A stretch of DNA of 64,000 nucleotides. Source: Bedellia somnulentella (Eukaryota; Arthropoda; Insecta; Lepidoptera; Bedelliidae). Shown piece after piece: positions 43,915 through 54,679 of this stretch. The notes under the pieces were generated by a model that was given only the letters and a program-made list of their open reading frames with translations, was not told the DNA's origin and made no database searches. How positions within the stretch are numbered: position 1 is the stretch's first letter; the number at the start of each line of letters is the position of its first letter. The stretch lies in the NCBI GenBank assembly GCA_963576735.1, contig OY755187.1:2914001-2978000 (forward strand), given 5' to 3'. A program made the position numbers and the translations under genes.

Positions 43915-46182
43915 CTAATCACACTTAGGACATTCAAAATCAACATCATCTTTTGTTAAGCCCAAACATTGTTCATGGAACCATCTTTGGCACATTGGGC
44001 ATTGTCGCATGTCTTCAAAACTCTCTGTGTTACATGCGTGGCAGTACCACTTGTCATCAGCATCTATTTGTCGTCTCTCACTCTTATTAGTTAAGTTTGT
44101 TTTTTTAAATTGTTTTTTCGACCCACTTTCATCAGAGCCATTTTCAAATTGTTTGGCCTTATCTTTTCGATTGTCTTTTTTTTTCGTCTGACTTGTTTTT
44201 TTATCTCCTTTGTTTTGTTGAGGTTTCTTTTCTTTATTCTGCCGCTTTTGCTGCTCCTTCTGTTTTGGTTTTTCTATATTTTTTTGATTAAATAAATCTT
44301 TGGTTACTACTTGGGCTTTGTAATTAATCGCTTTACGTCTTGGCTTTTGTTTCACTACAGCTAAGTTTGGTGTTGGAAGTAGCTGATGAAACTTTGACTT
44401 AACATCCTTTTTATCCCTAAAGCTTATCAATGGTACGTTATCTTCTGAACCATCGCTTGTCGAAGAATTGTGACTTACTTCTCTTATATCAGTGTTGAAA
44501 ATTGAGGTTTTCATGTGTTTTTCGGGAGTACGGTGTTGGGATAATGGATCTATATTTTCGTTTTCTGATGATCTGTATAAGTTTATGCTAGACTGTAGTT
44601 GCCTTTGATACATAGCTAGCGCTTCAGTAAAAGACTCATCTGATTCATAATCAGAGCTATAAATTATTGGCCGTCTTATAGCAGCTCCAGATGTGCCAGG
44701 TTTTGTGGACAAGTTTGAATTAGAGGATTCAGAATTGGTCGAACTGTAATCGACTAAACGTATCTCTCTGTTAGCTAAAACAGGAGAAGATAACTCGTTG
44801 CGTTTAAGTAAAGATGGTGAACTTGGACTGTTGTCTTCACAATAATATGTTTCATTAGAGTCAGAATTTGTGCCAGTATGATCTTGTGTTCTTCGGTCTG
44901 CGTTTAAATGGGAAAAACCAGGAGATGGAGCTTGTGGCAGACAAGGATCAGTTCGCGAGGAAACGTCAAGTTCTTGTGCCGGAAATATTTCCGTCAAGAC
45001 AGCTGGTGCATAGGCTTCTTCTGCGATTGCATCCGGATTATAGGGATATAGCCCTGTAGCTCTAAACCCAGCAACAATATTTGCGTGGGTCATACACTTT
45101 GACCAGACTTTGCTTAAAATTTTGTTGAATCGCGCTTTGTTTAATTTTTTTTCCGGGTGCTGGTATAAAAACAACAAAGTTTCTTCGTCCCAGTGGTGCT
45201 CGAACGATTTATTCACGCTTTTGTCTAATGGTTGCAGCTCGTGAGTTGTATTTGAAGGCAAACAATACAACACGATATCTTCCTCATCAGCTGCATCCAC
45301 AATACGATAATCTAAGTGACAGGAGGCGCCATCAAAAATTAGCAAGCACTTACCAGGTGATTTGTATTTTCCCAAGTGATGTATGAAATCTATGAACAAC
45401 GCGGTAGTCATGCTACCTTTTGGTGCCATTTTTACGAGCGATCCTGCTGGCAAATTATCTTTGAATTCGGCTTTCAACCTCTTTCCTTTAAATATTATCA
45501 TCGGAGGTATCGGATTACCCAGTGCATTCACGCAGGCAGCCACTGTAACATTTTCTGCATGTTCTGGTGCAACCATATGTACTCGTTTCACTCCTTTTTG
45601 AGCTAATACCATTGGTTGATTGTGTATAGTAAGTCTACAGCCTTTTTCATCCATATTATACAAGCGGTGTGGATGATCTCCGATCTCTAGTTCGTCGTAT
45701 ATTTTTTTGTACTCTTCAAAGTGATGCATGACAATAGCTTTATTTAGCTTTTGTGCTCTACCAGGATTTAAAATCTGAACCTTCCTCTTTGATATATCGC
45801 GATGTCTCTTTAAAAATAATTTTAACCAATCTTTGCCAGCCATTTTATTTCTTTGATTAAAATTATGACAAATTTCGTTCTGTTCACAAAATACGTATGC
45901 TTGATGACGAATACGTTTTGGAGTTAAAGGGAACCCTACGGAAGCAAGTCTCTTTATTCTTGATGCCAATTCATTTTCTTGTTCTGCGGTCAATATAGTG
46001 CGACGCCCTATTTGTTTTTCAACTTTACCTGATTTGAGGTGGTTTACTAAAGTTCTTCTGGGGATAGAATACCGAGCAGCTGCTGCACGTTGCGACATTA
46101 AATTGCCTTGCACAGCTGCCATTGCAGCTTCTAACTGTTGCAGTGTCCAAAGTCCTCTCGGTTTTTTACGAGGAGGCTCCAT
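43915..46182 (-). CDS. pogo-type transposase with C-terminal PHD finger
   Basis: Encodes 755 residues without interruption. Domains in order: an N-terminal Psq/CENP-B-type helix-turn-helix (about residues 10-53), a second DNA-binding helix region (about 60-125), and a DDE/D nuclease with D178 (YNMDEKG), D284 (LIFDGASCH) and D320 (HELQPLDKS); 35 residues separate the last two, giving DD35D. A serine- and acid-rich linker (about 410-600) and a lysine-rich segment (about 610-705) lead to a PHD finger with the full C4-H-C3 set at 714-754 (CHAC, CPMC, H, C, CPKC). The protein would bind the terminal repeats and cut and paste the element at TA sites; PHD fingers in general bind histone tails. The ATG at 46182 is preferred to one seven codons upstream, because GCTATTACAG just before it looks like a splice acceptor that would remove the upstream one. 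All catalytic residues are present. Confidence 0.88.
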   Translation of the reverse strand: MEPPRKKPRGLWTLQQLEAAMAAVQGNLMSQRAAAARYSIPRRTLVNHLKSGKVEKQIGRRTILTAEQENELASRIKRLASVGFPLTPKRIRHQAYVFCEQNEICHNFNQRNKMAGKDWLKLFLKRHRDISKRKVQILNPGRAQKLNKAIVMHHFEEYKKIYDELEIGDHPHRLYNMDEKGCRLTIHNQPMVLAQKGVKRVHMVAPEHAENVTVAACVNALGNPIPPMIIFKGKRLKAEFKDNLPAGSLVKMAPKGSMTTALFIDFIHHLGKYKSPGKCLLIFDGASCHLDYRIVDAADEEDIVLYCLPSNTTHELQPLDKSVNKSFEHHWDEETLLFLYQHPEKKLNKARFNKILSKVWSKCMTHANIVAGFRATGLYPYNPDAIAEEAYAPAVLTEIFPAQELDVSSRTDPCLPQAPSPGFSHLNADRRTQDHTGTNSDSNETYYCEDNSPSSPSLLKRNELSSPVLANREIRLVDYSSTNSESSNSNLSTKPGTSGAAIRRPIIYSSDYESDESFTEALAMYQRQLQSSINLYRSSENENIDPLSQHRTPEKHMKTSIFNTDIREVSHNSSTSDGSEDNVPLISFRDKKDVKSKFHQLLPTPNLAVVKQKPRRKAINYKAQVVTKDLFNQKNIEKPKQKEQQKRQNKEKKPQQNKGDKKTSQTKKKDNRKDKAKQFENGSDESGSKKQFKKTNLTNKSERRQIDADDKWYCHACNTESFEDMRQCPMCQRWFHEQCLGLTKDDVDFECPKCD

Positions 46183-46191
46183 GATTATATC

Positions 46192-46413
46192 CTGTAATAG
46201 CAAAGAAACATTAGCCCATTTATTTTAAAATCAACGTGCATTAAATAGATCTTATAATAAATTTATTTATTAGAAAATCTTGACAACTCTTATGTTTAAC
46301 AAGGGCCGGTCTTATATACCCGCCTGGATGTGGCCCTTATTAGGCGATAAGATTATTTTTTTAAATTTTAGTGTAAAAGAATAGTAAAATCATCGTAAAA
46401 TTGACACACTTAC
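46192..46413 (-). other. Probable 5'-UTR intron of the transposase gene
   Basis: On the minus strand a strong donor, CCAAG/GTAAGTG, opens at 46413. A TTTGCTATTACAG acceptor closes at 46192, nine bases before the transposase ATG. The intron would be 222 bases and leave a short untranslated first exon. Confidence 0.55.
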
Positions 46414-46692
46414 CTTGGTAATTTACCTCGATCCTCTATTTATTCCATAAGAACATCAAATATCTGAATATTATAGTATTTACCGCACAATTTGAAGGTT
46501 TTTTGGAGAAAATTTTAGCAACAAGTGACGTGGACTAACTCGCTGGACGGAATCGTGGCTACTAACAAGATGGCCGATCGCGCGAGGTTCCGGCCGCGAA
46601 TATAAGCATTCCTATTGGTCCTTTGCATGTGTGCAAAAAATGAATGTAATATGAATGCTGGAATTATGTTTTTGTACAAGTGGCTCTTATTA
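46301..46692. repeat. Subterminal repeats of pogo element, right side
   Basis: AAGGGCCGG near 46303, TGGCCCTTATTA at 46331-46342 and TGGCTCTTATTA at 46681-46692 repeat the left-side motif. A TATACCCGC block near 46316 also recurs in the right terminal repeat (GATACCCGC at 46706), so part of the terminus is duplicated inside. Confidence 0.7.
46545..46640 (-). promoter_or_regulatory. Transposase promoter-like region
   Basis: On the minus strand, in order: a CCAAT box (46618-46614), a TATAT stretch near 46604, a GC-rich part, and CGGCCATCTT (46576-46567), which matches the YY1-type initiator motif. A start near 46570 would fit the donor at 46413. This CpG-rich block is unlike the rest of the element. 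Confidence 0.45.
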
Positions 46693-47487
46693 CACGGCGG
46701 CTCTTGATACCCGCAAGTACCTTATTAGTACATGCAACTAATTCTGCAGTTAGAAGTTGTTTTATTATACGGTAAGTTGAACTTTATCTGAGATAAAAAA
46801 AAACTTTGTCAAACTAAAAATGTTGATAAGTGTAGAATACAGCATTGCGTTGACCCATCAGAATTCAGTGATCAGCAAGCACTGTTACTTGACGTCGACT
46901 TCAAATGAAGATACAAGATTAAAGTTATTACCGTAATAAATTAACAAGGGCATAAAAAAGCCTTAAAATAAATTGTTCCAGTTTTTTACTGTCGCCGTTT
47001 GGAAGAAAGACATTTGTATCAAATTGTGGTCTGATCTGTTACTATACTAACTAATAACGGTCTATGTCGTAAAATATAAATATTAGATTACAATCAAATA
47101 CTGGAATTCTTAATATAGCGATAATTAATTGTTACATGGAGCTGTCGTGTTTTGCATAATTAATATAATAAATATTATTATGTCGTTTTTAGTGTTTCGT
47201 GTTTCGCTAATCATGGGAAAGTTTTTTTAGATTTTGTCAATATATGTATTTTTTAATTATATGTATTATTTTTATTTTGCTATTTCCATTTTAAATGTAA
47301 CAAACTTATCATCATTTAGGAAAACGCTTCTGGTGTAAACTTGTTTAAGTGTAATATTTTAAAGCCATATCTGTCATAATAATTTCAAATTATTTCAATA
47401 ACCTGTGAGTTCATTGCTACCTAATTACTTTGAAATCAAAGAAATTATCAAAACATAACTTAAAAAACTCATCTATTTATGCTATTA

Positions 47488-47606
47488 TCTATACTTATAA
47501 TAAATCTGTAGAGAGGTCAATTCTGTACATGAAATATATTTTCAAAATAACTATCAGGTGGTGATTAGGGATCGATACTGATGCCAAAAATGCAATCAGT
47601 AAAATT

Positions 47607-47668
<62 letters not shown>

Positions 47669-48485
47669 GGTTTGTATGTTCCTTATGGAAACAAAAACTA
47701 CTCGACGGATTTTAACGAAACTTGGTACAATTATTCTCCATACTCCTGCGCAGGTTTATGTTTACTTTCCAGCAGAGTAGTAAAGGGGAATTTTGGGAAA
47801 TTTTGGGAAAACGGGAGAAGTTACTACATTTTTTAAGCTTCCGTCGCGTGTGCAGCCTTAATGGTTAAACTTACATAGAAATCATGTATGACGGAAATAT
47901 TTTTCATAAAATTATCTAAAAAAAAATCATCAACAGTTTATGTCTATCTTTTACGGTTGACTCACAATAACACGTGTAATTCCTGATAGCTTAGCAGTTC
48001 GGAACATTCTGATTATATTTGTTTACTCTTACGTTTGTAAACCTCTCACACATCCCTAATTTAAAAAAGGTAGCATTATTACCTATTCAATAAAAAAAGA
48101 ATCATAGAAATCGGTAGAGAAACACCGAAATTATACATAAAATAAGCCATCGCGCCCGTGACCAAAATCGAATCGTTACTAATCTACATATAACATTCTA
48201 GATGGCGCCAGTAGTTGCATCCTACAACACGTAATGATTTATTTTTTAGATTGTTATAAATACTTCATAGCGTTTTATTCCACAATTTGCTATTAAACGG
48301 AAATACTGAACCGTTCATTAAAGCGCATTAAAAATCACCAAACTACACTGTTTAGGGAGTGTTATAAATTTAATAAATTGAAAACATTGCGCTGAATTTC
48401 ACAATGCTTGAGCAGTGACTAAAGAAAGAAACCTCAGATATTTAAAAAACAACGCTACCCGTGCGAAGCTGGGACGATCCACTAG
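47488..48485 (+). mobile_element. Non-autonomous Helitron
   Basis: Begins TCTATACTTATAATAAATC after an A and ends CCACTAG before a T, so it sits between A and T without duplication, as Helitrons do. The sequence near its end, TACCCGTGCGAAGCTGGGACG, can form the short GC-rich hairpin expected before the CTAG. The 5' end (TCTGTAGAGAGGTCAATTC) and 3' end are of a type I recognise from many lepidopteran genomes. There is no Rep/helicase gene. The internal block AACTACTCGACGGATTTTAA is a common part of such elements. Confidence 0.8.
47609..47668. repeat. (TCTG)n microsatellite within the Helitron
   Basis: About 15 uninterrupted TCTG units, then GTCGG. Such a tract is a usual internal part of this Helitron type; its perfection suggests recent slippage. 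Confidence 0.95.
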
Positions 48486-50259
48486 TTTTTAAAATATAGA
48501 TGGAGCCTCAATAATTATTCCCGCCACAATTTATACTGTCAGCCATTTTGTAATTTTCATTCGAAAGCCGCGCATCGTGTCAGAGTTGTTTGAGAGTAAA
48601 ATATGTGTTTTGTCATATCTATTGTCCCTGTATGAGACGTACAGACAAGCTGAAAAGGTTGACCATAAATGTTTGACGTGTACGCTTAGAATGCAAATAC
48701 GTTAGTTTCTAGATTATGTAAAACCCTTTGTTTGCCTCACACTTTTGTTAGTCTTTAAGTTTTCTTGTTTTAACATTACAAATCGTAACCGTTTAGGTCG
48801 TGACATTGTTTGTGGTGCTTTGTTCGATGTTTTACCTCGTTTTGTGAGATGGAAATGGTATTTGCACGAGGCAGTGGTGTTGAGTTAGCAGATAGCATTT
48901 GAATGTATTAATATTGTGTTGGTGTACTCGCCTGTTAAATAAATATTAGGTTTTGTAGAATCATGATTTTAGCACAGATTTCAGGGTATTTTTAGTAAAA
49001 TTTGTAAACTATTTGGACAAAACAAGAGGGTTATGATATTAGTTTATATAAAAAAACTGATAAAAACTATCAGACGTTAAGTTTAAAACTGCTTAATGAA
49101 ATATCAAAATCATAAATATTAATGTTTTAAATTACAATAAACTAAAAGAAAATTCTATAATTACAAAACCATAAACAACATAAAAAACAAGAGTACAATT
49201 ACGCATTGTTGACTTTTGGCGGCAAACTAGCAAGCAAAAGGCAAAGGTACGATGCTTTTCAGCCAACTTTGAAATCGCCATTTAAGCTGCCAGTATTTTT
49301 TGCTGCACTGCGGGATGCATTGACGTTGTTTCTCGAGTACCACTTGTGTATTAATTGTTCGGGAAGGGTTGTTTGCAAAATCTTTGTGAAAAATGCTACA
49401 AATAAAGTTCTTTTGGTAAATGCATTAGCTACTGTTTATGTCATATACTACAAAAATAAAAATATTTAAGACCGGATAAAAACTGTATTGTGTTTCTATT
49501 AAATGTAGCAAACATACAAAACATCATTTGGCTATTAAAAAACTACTAATAATGACAAAAAATATGACTTAATTGATCTTCCCTAAAAACAAGACACAAA
49601 AATATAATCTTCGTGATATTATAATCAGCATGACAGCCCTAACTATAATTTTTGCGCAGTTTCAGCTCACATGAATTTTTCTCTAATTAAAATTTATTCC
49701 GATTGTCGTTCCGTTTGTTTGCTGCGGTCCGTGACGCGTGTCGTGTGGAGAGCTCTTGTGCTTTTTAGTGCCTGCCTTTACCCCTATGGCTTTTTGACTC
49801 GTGTGCCTTGTGATCTATTGTTTTCTGGTTTTTTATCTGAACAAAAAGTATTTTTAGTGTGTGTAAGCAGTTTGACTAGTGATGTTTTAATTCAATTAAC
49901 TTAATACATACATTATTTTAAAGAAAATTATCATACTTATAATTTAGTATAATATATAATTGAAAAGAAAAAATACTTACAACGACACTACTATTCTGGG
50001 GCACGACTAAATCATAGATATATAATATATATCACAATACCTTATAGATAAAATGATTCTGTTTCATCATCACCCAAATAAAAGAAAAATATTATGTGCA
50101 GAAAAATACTTGTTCAAAGAAAAACTTGTCAAAACGATCTACTCACCAAAAAACTTGTCAGGGCGGTCTCTTTTCACGCGTCTTATCTTCAAAGTTAACA
50201 TATTACGGTGAGCTTGGCGGAATTTTCGCATATTGTGCGTGTGCAGCCGATAGGTTACA

Positions 50260-50275
50260 TTTTCGCGGGAAAAAA
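50260..50275. promoter_or_regulatory. E2F-like site (candidate)
   Basis: TTTTCGCGGGAAAAAA matches the palindromic E2F consensus (TTTSGCGS) on both strands. It stands alone in the A+T-rich intron, with no exon visible next to it. Confidence 0.25.
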
Positions 50276-52921
50276 AGATAGCCATAGACAAATCGTGGCT
50301 GAATGATTTGGCGGTTTTTACTAATGACGCAACTTTCATGGAGTAGGGACAAAACGGTGGTTGGAAAAAAAAACTGATATTTTATTTTTAGTTTGGGTTC
50401 CGTAATAAATAAGATTTAAATAATTTACACCGACAATGTTAATAAAGATGCTTCAAATTTTTTATTGACGTTACATGCTTTTTTGTCTCATTTTTTATTT
50501 CACATTATTTAAATCTAGTTTCGTTAAACTTTTATTATGTTATCTTTTTAGTGAACTACTTGAAACTTTTGACAAAAGCAATAAACCTAAAAATAATAAT
50601 AAAAAAAAATACTTGTTATTGACAAGGATCCCTGTAAAATATATCCAAAACAAATGATATCCAACTGTGATTCAACAATGTTTTTTGTTCGAGTTTCTCA
50701 CGTGGGGTGGTTATCTAGTATTTAATTGAGATTGATGATGGAATATTGTTTTACAACACGAGTAACACTATAAAAATATCTAAATTTTGCTCCATAAAGA
50801 TATTACTAGAACTAACAATCCAATCCAATGAATACTAGACTGCGTAATAGTTTAATTAATAAATTAATCTTTGCCTTAGCTGGCCCCACGATAGACACAT
50901 AAAAATAAAAAAAATATCCGTCCCAATGTATAACTTAAGGATCCTTTAACCTAAAATTTTGATTTCAAACCAATAAGAACAGAAATCAAGTCACACCTAA
51001 GCGGAGACGAAATTATGATGTAGGGGAATCACGGTAGCATAATCAGGGAGGAAGCTGATCAAAGAGAACATAAAACACCTCGGTAATCTTCGTCCTTCTC
51101 ACTCTAAAGACAAAAGATGAGATAACATTTTATTAGGGGTTAAACAGAAGGGTATTAGTCAATGACTACTTGTAACGTAGACTGTTTCCTTAAATTTTCA
51201 AATTATAAATTATATGTTACAAAGTTATACATTCGCGTTTTCCTAGTAGAATTTAAAGGGCCCATGGAACTTTACGTACTAAAACAATAATAATTTAAAA
51301 TTTGATAAAATCTATACGCACGTAAACTTAAGGTATTATTTCTAACCACTTAGTTCGATCCAGACAAATATCTCTGGCTAACCACTAATTTTTAATTCTT
51401 CCAATTCTCATTTTCCATTCAATCTCTTCATTTCCCTCAAACTCATCTTATTTCGTACCCATTTATTCATAATTAGTATACTCAACGTCTACGCCCATAG
51501 TAGTCTTAATATTAGCCGACCCTATTAAATAGATGCTCCCTAATTCGAATCCCGAAAGCAAACTGTATACATCTTTGTTTAAATAGATAAAATCTCTTTG
51601 ACAACAGCGTTCATTCAGTCGAGCCATTCGCTTGATACATAATGTGCTTAATATTCATCCCATTTTGTTTTATCAAGCCTGAACTTTGTTTTATGTGTTT
51701 TGTTTGTTCTGCTGGAACATTCTTCTTTTAGACATATCGTAAAAATAAAAAAAGCGTCCCTTTTTTTTGCATTTTTTAAACCAAGAAAATTTTATGTACT
51801 TATGTGGATCGAATATGCAAATATGGCTTCTGATTATACCTAGATACGGTGCAAACCTACATACTAAATCTTGGGTTCGATGTGCGTGCAGGTAAGTTGT
51901 GAAGTCAATCAACTTGAACTATGTTTTTTTATTAAAAAAAACACCTCGATGCCAATCGATATGTAAAGAAATGATATCATTATCGACCAACCAACTACTC
52001 CACCTCTTTGTTTAAATTAGTAATGAATAAAAATTAACACATCTTTCTTGATCACTCAAGCATCATTTAAGAAAATGAAAAAAAAATTGTCTTATACGAA
52101 GCGTTTCTCATCCCTTCAGCTGATCGCGGCAAAATTGGGTAAAAAAATCGATCAATAAATAAAATTCTCAATCTTCTTTTATGACTCGTTTGTAACTCCA
52201 ATAAATAGCACCAAAGTTACGTAATCATTCCGCTGCCAAAGCAAACACAAGTTAACCGTTCGTTATTTCCTTAGGGTCGACACCTCTTTTGGTGTTTCTT
52301 TACAACATTTTGATTTTTAGCAGCACTATTCCCACTGTAAATTTGAAAGAATAACTCAACAGCTCCTTAGAGAGTAGATATTTGAAAATCGGTATAATGT
52401 TTATTTAGTAGTAGGTATGAGCTATTTGGCGAACTACTAGAAAGAAACATGTTATTTTCGATTCTAACAGCAAAACCAAATTAATCAACGGGTCACGATA
52501 TTACTACGGATTAGACTAAGTAAAAAATTTAGTCACGAAAGGAAAGCCAAATTTACAAAATTCACGTTCTTTATAAAATAAACATTAATTTCACCAAACT
52601 ATATACATCACAATATATACTGTCAGTTCTGCACACACCTAAATGTTCCATTCCCGTTACTGTTTTTGATATCTCAGTTAGACCCAAAGTGTGCGATCTA
52701 TATTATATAGGGTAATTTTAATATAAGTAATTTTAAGTATATAGGGTAATTTTTCGTCATAAACAGCTGTCATATTGTATTAAATTCTTAAAAATAACAA
52801 AAAAAGCAACCCTAACGGATTCAGATGCGAAGCAAGCCGCGCGACGCTCGGAATTAACAAAACAGATTACATTTACATGTCTCAAAGAGATCTGCGCGAG
52901 TGTTCGGCGGCAATTCTTTCG

Positions 52922-52959
52922 TTCGCGCCAAAACAGGGAAACGTTGACAAAATGGCGGC
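52922..52959 (+). promoter_or_regulatory. E2F-like plus YY1/Pho-like motif pair (candidate)
   Basis: TTCGCGCCAAAA at 52922-52933 matches an E2F site. AAAATGGCGGC at 52949-52959 matches the YY1/Pho consensus. They are 15 bases apart in a locally CpG-rich stretch (52885-52975). The pair resembles an insect core promoter, but no transcript can be inferred. Confidence 0.3.
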
Positions 52960-54584
52960 TACTTGTCAATGTCGACGGTTTTATCACTTATTAATCTATC
53001 TTTATATATGTAGGTTTTGTTTTTTATTACTTTTAAAGTTTAAAGCTGAGATAGCGATGGAAATAAAAGGGGGAGATCTAGACACAAGAAAACTTTGTTA
53101 TGTTATGTCTGCATATAATTGATGTGTTTCAACAACGTACTACGAATACCTACTAAGTAGGTGCTACCTATTCAAAATCGAATAGTGTCCAAATTGTTTC
53201 CTTTTTACTAAAAAGTTCGAACATTATATTTTAATTTTTTAGTGATTAGTAAATTAAAGTCTCTGTTTGTTATAATTTTCTTTCCAATACTCAGCGTATT
53301 TATTTATTGAAAGACACAGACAAAACATTAATAAGTATTAAATACAAAAAGTGATACCTTTATGTTTCACATATCAAAGGCCCTTTGAAAATACCTCGAG
53401 GACCAAAAGAGCTGACTTAGTTTGCAAAAGGGAGAAGAATCAATGTTTTATAAGAGGTCTATAGAAAAAAATGTTTCTAAGAGTCCCATTATAATTTCTT
53501 AAGGAGATTCGCAATTGTGTCTTTATAGACGTTTTTAATTTTACTTTGATGTTGTTGCTTTTCAGAAATAAATAATATTGCATTCATCTGTGGATACACT
53601 CGATACGGCTTTTTGTGAAAAGAATTTTAATTAAATGTCTTTTTATGATATTGGATTTTTAATAAGTATTAAATTTTATTTCATCGGAAATTTTAAACTC
53701 TTACCCTCGTGTTCAAAATGTTCATGGTGTTTTTATTCATTTAAATTATTTAGATGAATAAGGCTTTTTTTATACATTTGTATTTTTAGTATTTACCACA
53801 AGTTTCAGAAAAATCATAAAAATAGCAACACTTAGTTGTTAAAATCGTCTTAGAACTTATATTAAGTATCTAGGTTAAATTGTCAGCTGAGAATCTATCC
53901 ATCCCAACTCTAGATATAGTTTTCATATACAAGGTAATTAAAACATTAATAAAAAATATTAATTTGCAGTTTTAAATCTTGCCTAACGAATGAGGTGGAG
54001 TCTTTAAGGGTTATGATATGACTAATTTTATTGAACAAAAGGTATTATAAAAAAAATATTAAACTTTCATTAATATAGATTCTTACAAACTGATAAACAT
54101 CAAAAACAATTGTTCTTATAAAAATAATACAATTTGAAACAAACTGTACTAATACAAGCCCATGAAAGACTGAAACACATACCTTGTAATACACAAATCA
54201 CTTCGAATATTACCCTAATAGAATTGACAAACAAACTGACAGGCGCAACAATGGACAACAGAACGGACCCTATTCTGGGGTCAGTTTGAATGAATGTGCA
54301 CTTGTCATCGGTACCGGTAGGGTTGGCTTATGCAAAGTGGATTGTACTGACAGCAAAACAATTATTACGAATCATTTTTTTAAAGATGGTTGACTGTTAA
54401 TTAGTGTAAGAGGTTATAGAGCCACTGTGGATCACCATCACCATGTTCGGATGTTAACACAGGACAGGATTTAAGACTCGCTTAAATCAAGAATATAAGT
54501 TCAAAAGCTTACAAAGTGTGAATTAAAGAAAGGGCATATACCTACTATACTGTAGCTATGTAATGTAAAATGAATGTAAATGAA

Positions 54585-54679
54585 GCTCGAGAGGTTTGAT
54601 AGGATAGTACAAAGTGGCGATTGATAGTCTCTGCATACCCCAATGGGAACTGATGGTATGAGTATATGTGTGTATGTAT
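54585..54679 (+). mobile_element. SINE2 copy, 3' part
   Basis: GCGATTGATAGTCTCTGC, ACCCCAATGGGAACTGATGG and TATGAGTATATG with a TATG-type tail give the 3' half in forward orientation. Confidence 0.75.

Larger units (their letters stand above)
43117..46722 (-). mobile_element. pogo-type (Tc1/mariner superfamily) DNA transposon, apparently complete
   Basis: Imperfect terminal inverted repeats (43115-43143 and 46696-46724, counted with the TA; 20 of 29 positions agree) begin AGGTAC and are flanked by TA on each side, the expected target duplication. The 3.6-kb element holds one intact transposase frame, a promoter-like region, a probable 5'-UTR intron and subterminal repeats of GGCCCTTATT. All parts an autonomous element needs can be seen, although activity cannot be judged from sequence alone. 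Confidence 0.82.

Noticed and set aside
44009..45606. Several + strand ORFs opposite the transposase
   Set aside because: They are antisense shadows of the long intact minus-strand transposase frame.
49206..50339. ORFs of 60-87 residues near 49206, 49671 and 50096
   Set aside because: No family recognised, no splice context, and lengths expected by chance.
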